A stretch of DNA of 64,000 nt from Tubulanus polymorphus (lineage: Eukaryota; Nemertea; Palaeonemertea; Tubulaniformes; Tubulanidae), in assembly GCF_964204645.1 (NCBI RefSeq), contig NC_134033.1:6296231-6360230 (forward strand). Direction: 5' to 3'. Of the stretch, positions 60,301-64,000 are shown in pieces. Under the pieces are notes generated by a model, which saw only the letters and a program-made list of their open reading frames with translations, made no database searches and was not told the DNA's origin. How positions within the stretch are numbered: the first letter of the stretch is position 1; each line of letters starts with the position of its first letter. The translations under genes were made by a program, and so were the position numbers.

Positions 60301-63212
60301 GGGCGACTATTTTCTCATTTTAAATGGTGAAATTAAGGCGTTAACGACCTTGAATCAGGATGGAAAGCACTTCGTTACCGAAATATTCAATTGCCACAGT
60401 AACAATTGGGTAGCGACCGCAAAAAAACACACGTAACATTAAAAGCGAGATTAGATTGTTAATCCGGATGCGTGCGGGATTGTTTTTTTTTTTAAGAAAC
60501 GAAAACAGATTACTGCAAGCGGGATGCGCATTTTTATTTCTTTTTTTTCTGACAAACTTTTTTTTACGCGCGCGGAAAATGAAATTTATGAGAAGTAAGC
60601 AATTTTTACGTGGCCTAATGGATCTTAAATTAAATTTTCATTAGAATTCAAATACACATTCATACATATTTCCAAATCTAAAGTTAGAACTGCCAGAATT
60701 GTGTGGTTTTTCAACACTGAGCTTTTGTACAGTAAAACTTGCCTTACACGGACGACTCCTAACTAACTCGGGAAAAAATAAATATATTTTCCTCTCTCGA
60801 ACTCGGATTTCGCTTACCCCAGACCGATTTTTCTGGTCTCAGTTTTGCACGGTTGTTTGTAACGATTTGAAAGAGCTGCCTAGAACCTACGGTACAGCTA
60901 ACAATTACTTTAACGTCATTAAGGGGTATTTTCCGCTTCATTTACGTTTAAAATAGGAAATGATTGGCGTTTTGGAAAGAAATTAAACGCATATCGTATC
61001 TCATTATATCGGCTTTAAAACGCCATCATAACGCATGAACAGTGCGTTTCAATAAGCATTTTTACAGTTTCCAGGCACCATTTTTTTTTTTTTTTTACTT
61101 AAAACTAATAATGATTATTGAAAACGGTAAAAAGTATTTTAGACTACATATAGATGTCTATTGATCTTAAAAACCTCAAAAAATGTAGATTACAATTTGT
61201 AAGAATTACGAACTTTTGAATGGGATGAGCAATAATTCAAGTTGAATTATCGGGAAGACGATATCAATGTTTATGACCTCACCAGAACACATTGTAGCGC
61301 TAACTTTATGAATGAGTAATATCATTAACAAGTTAATCGATATCTTTACTTTGTTGCTATTTTAATCCAATCCAGAAATTTAAACGGGGGGAAAATAGGG
61401 ACAAAAAATCAACAAACCGGACCCAGCGGGTACCCAAAAAATGGCGCCTGGAAACTGTAAAATGGCTTATTGGAACGATAAACGAAAACGCAAGGCGTTC
61501 AATACGCAACCGATGCGCAATTTGCGTTAAGTTAATTCTAAACTGTGTCGTAAAGGATGTTGAATATGAAATCAGTAGTTCACTACGTATGTTAATGAAT
61601 CAGATTATAACTGGTGTCACAGGGGCTTTCGTAAATGCGGCCATCTTTTGTTGAAGTGCACCCTTGACTGTACGATATTGATGAATATGTTAATCAATAG
61701 GTGTCGCATGAAGGTGCAGCCGATGGTTTTTCTGTTTGTAATCCCGATGACAGTCATAGTCTGCTGCAACAGTGTCGTATTCATACTCGTGTTGCGAGTT
61801 TTATACCAACGAACTAAAACCGGTAAATATATGTTCAAATCAAACAACGATTTCCGAATCAAAGAATTCCGTTGTGTTAATCGGACTACCAGTACGAGAG
61901 ACCGAAACACCCTGTCTTTCGATTGCGCGAAAAATTATTCTCGTGTGGTTCTGGGGCGGATCAAACAAAATTTGGAAGCTAGGGCTTTAAAAAGGGTGGT
62001 ATGTATGAATATAATTTTCAAAGAACGTCGGTTGGTTAGCCATTGCAACGAGAAAAATTCATCCGAAAAGTTGCACGAGGTTAAATACCAAGTTTGCCTC
62101 TTGTCTTCACGAAAATACTGACCTCGGTGGAAAGGCAGCGTTACGGACACCTCGGCCTAAACGGGGTTTAAATACTTTTGTTTTATAAGAAATGAAAAAG
62201 GGATTCTCAAAAAAGATCTATATCATTCTGTTCGAATATCAATTTAACGTCTTAACTTTAATTTTTCAGATAGAAGGGGTCACATGCAGCAGCTTCGCGG
62301 GGCCGTGGCTGTAATGGCCCTGCTCGGTATACCGTGGGTGCTCAGCGTTTTCGGGCTCCTGCCTTCCGAGCAAAATGGTTTCATTGATGCTGTGCAACTT
62401 TTCTGCCAGGTGGGCTACATACAATAAGCATAAGGCAACTTATTAGGCAACTAATTGCACCTTTTCAGTAAGGTACATTTCCAAATCTTCAATGCGAATT
62501 GAAGACTCTGCAGTCGACTGCGGTGTGGTCGAGAATTCCACTTGCACCAAGTTAACCAAGTAGCGGTGTGCAGTAAGGACAATTGACATGACTTAATAAT
62601 TTTCTCCAATTGAATGCATTATAACTTATCGCAATCTTAAAAATCTGTCTGAGTTCATCTAGAGATACCACTCGTCCAAATTTTGCAAGGGAGGCGAAAA
62701 ATCTGGATGAACTTTTGAAAAACATGGACTCGATTTTGACAGCTGGTGGCACCGACGTGTTTCTCACTTTTGCGCCACTTTGGTATTTGTTGAATGATTA
62801 TATTTACACTTCAATATTTCAGATTTGCTTCGTGTTATTTTTGAGTGCTCAAGGTGCGTTCATATTCTTTTTCCATTGTGCGCGTATGCCGGATGTACGC
62901 CAAAACTGGGCGCACCTGCTGACGTCAAGTCGCCTTTGCCAATCGTTGCGTGCCACGTCGAATGACTCGCTGTCTACATTGCAGACGGTTTTAGACGGAC
63001 CGACAAAGTGGAATCAACGACCGGAAAATTCATCTTCTAGAAAGACCAGCCGAGACACTACAGATACGGATTGCGTGCATCTAGAAGAAACGAGCGACCT
63101 TGGTGGTGCCGCGGCGCATTTGTCAAACTCAAAACAGCAGCAAGTCGAACATAGCAATGATAATACGATGAATCTGCCCAGAGTTAAAAACGTTGAAATG
63201 ACTTTGAATTGA
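54331..63212 (+). CDS. Adhesion-type (class B2) GPCR, multi-exon, with HormR and GAIN/GPS
   Basis: Exons with matching phases: 54331-54514 (signal peptide, YLIFTLVFVVTLMDFTLTRG), 55021-55265 (HormR: WPDVELWQEVRIPCPLGG...CVVDDEQGTIWG...NC), 56017-56282 (GAIN-like helices, SAEVLSRAITEVW), probable 56350-56458 and about 57283-57385, 57809-57881, 58152-58402 (end of GAIN plus GPS: ...GRTTCICDFSAF), 58585-58685 (helix 1), 59402-59661 (helices 2-3, NLCFALMFFYVIF, SWNFVEAFNMYLTLVKV), 60116-60197 (helix 4, GVPLLIVFIPFAVD), 61701-61822 (helix 5), 62270-62409 (helix 6), 62823-63212 (helix 7, SAQGAFIFFFHCARMPDVRQ, and a ~115-residue Ser/Thr-rich tail). From 57809 onward every splice phase fits; the link between 56282 and 57283 is unresolved. 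The GPS has DFS where the cleavable HL(S/T) is usual, so autoproteolysis may be lost. The protein is a cell-surface receptor; ligand unknown. Confidence 0.8.
55467..55692. mobile_element. MITE (hAT-like) in an intron of the adhesion-type GPCR
   Basis: The left end CAGGGGCGGATCCAAG and the right end CCCTGGACCCACGCCTG are inverted copies about 225 bp apart. They are related to the MITE at 36665-36905. It lies between the HormR exon and the exon at 56017. Confidence 0.5.
61046..61474. mobile_element. MITE with long inverted ends in an intron of the adhesion-type GPCR
   Basis: The left end TTCAATAAGCATTTTTACAG continues TTTCCAGGCACCATTTTTT. The right end carries the inverse (AAAAATGGCGCCTGGAAACTG then GGCTTATTGGA). 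The ~430-bp interior has no ORF. It lies between the helix 4 and helix 5 exons. The element class is unknown. Confidence 0.6.
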
Positions 63213-64000
63213 AATATTCAATTCTATCCATCGCTAGTAGATTCGAGCTGCCTGGAAGTGATAGATTTGCACACGTACATATTTTATAAACGCATTGTTC
63301 ATTTCTTAGCTGGGTGATTATTTCCAAATGTAAAAGAGTGTGGTCATCATTTTTGTGATACTCATTTCAAGTAAACTGCTATTGCCACGAAAATTATAAA
63401 CTGTTTCATTCATGAGTGCCCCAACTAAGTAAAACGTGTGCCCCGTACCCTATTCGTTCGGATGAAGATTGCGAATTATCGTCGCGCGCAAAGCAGCAAT
63501 TACCTTGACGATGACATGACTATAAAGCCATTTATGATAGATTACCGACTGTAATTAAATATGTATGTTTTTCTCTGCTGTCTCAAAAGGCGAAAGTGCA
63601 CGAATAAAAGTATACACCTAGCATAAATCTCGAATGCCTTAGTTGCAGCGTCAATAAGAGGGAATTTTCACCGATGGTGCTGTTATTCATTCCCAAGTCT
63701 ATTTAGTCGATTAACCAATCTTAACGCTATTCTATAATCATTTTAGCACAGTCTTACCTCAATACTATATATGATCATAGTAAGTTAATGGAACAGTGAG
63801 AAAAGATGCCCGTATGTAGTCAAATGTCGATAATCCATCATCCACAACTCTCAGTTAAACGCCAAAATCTTAAATTCTCGATCTTATTCAAAATAGGATA
63901 CCGCGTCACCAGCTAGATCCACGACCAGTTTGCGCGACTAAACAATGATTCATTGGCAATATACACCGTGCCGTGTCCGTTCATGGACGTATAAACTAGG
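63213..64000. other. 3' UTR and flank of the adhesion-type GPCR
   Basis: An AATAAA-type signal occurs at about 63604 (GAATAAAAGTATAC). No further gene is recognisable to the window end. Confidence 0.4.

Overview
This window is nuclear DNA from an invertebrate animal. The host genes have GT-AG introns with short exons, and one is an adhesion-type GPCR. Most of the rest is transposon-derived: LINE, Ty3/Gypsy, Penelope-like, MULE/hAT-like elements and MITEs. I cannot name the species. No CRISPR, rRNA or bacterial operon structure is present.

The centrepiece is a nearly intact, very AT-rich Maverick/Polinton (adintovirus-like) DNA element at 5906-22468. It has the expected ends (AG...CT), ~120-bp terminal inverted repeats and a perfect 6-bp target duplication (AACGTT). 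It encodes a protein-primed family B DNA polymerase whose catalytic motif C is interrupted by a 355-residue intein, a zinc-finger protein resembling the poxvirus late transcription factor VLTF3, penton-like and major capsid proteins, a retroviral-type integrase with a chromodomain, an FtsK/HerA-type packaging ATPase, and several small or membrane proteins. Nearly every gene starts at a T-tract followed by TAAATG, the architecture of a poxvirus late promoter. Polymerase plus integrase would replicate and insert the element, capsid proteins plus ATPase would build and fill a particle, and the VLTF3-like protein could serve the TAAATG promoters. No adenain-type protease was recognised. Four single-base frameshifts, all at or beside homopolymer runs, break the capsid gene and two small genes.

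Layout: 1-3260 holds a short non-autonomous relative of the same element class (153-3082), embedded in a larger palindrome. 4009-5090 is a 1.08-kb DNA transposon with a 9-bp target duplication. 5906-22468 is the Polinton. 22500-31900 (minus strand) is a decayed Ty3/Gypsy element with integrase upstream of reverse transcriptase; a non-LTR element interrupts it, and an almost perfect 3,097-bp tandem duplication makes a chimeric ORF. 33703-34644 is a single-exon class A GPCR. 37460-38700 and 41640-45705 are LINE copies, the second with an intact 978-residue ORF2. 38816-40196 is a pseudogene of a repetitive family. 46905-48059 is a four-exon gene for a 106-residue secreted protein. 50475-52900 holds Penelope-like remnants. 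54331-63212 is a multi-exon adhesion-type GPCR with HormR, GAIN/GPS and seven membrane helices.
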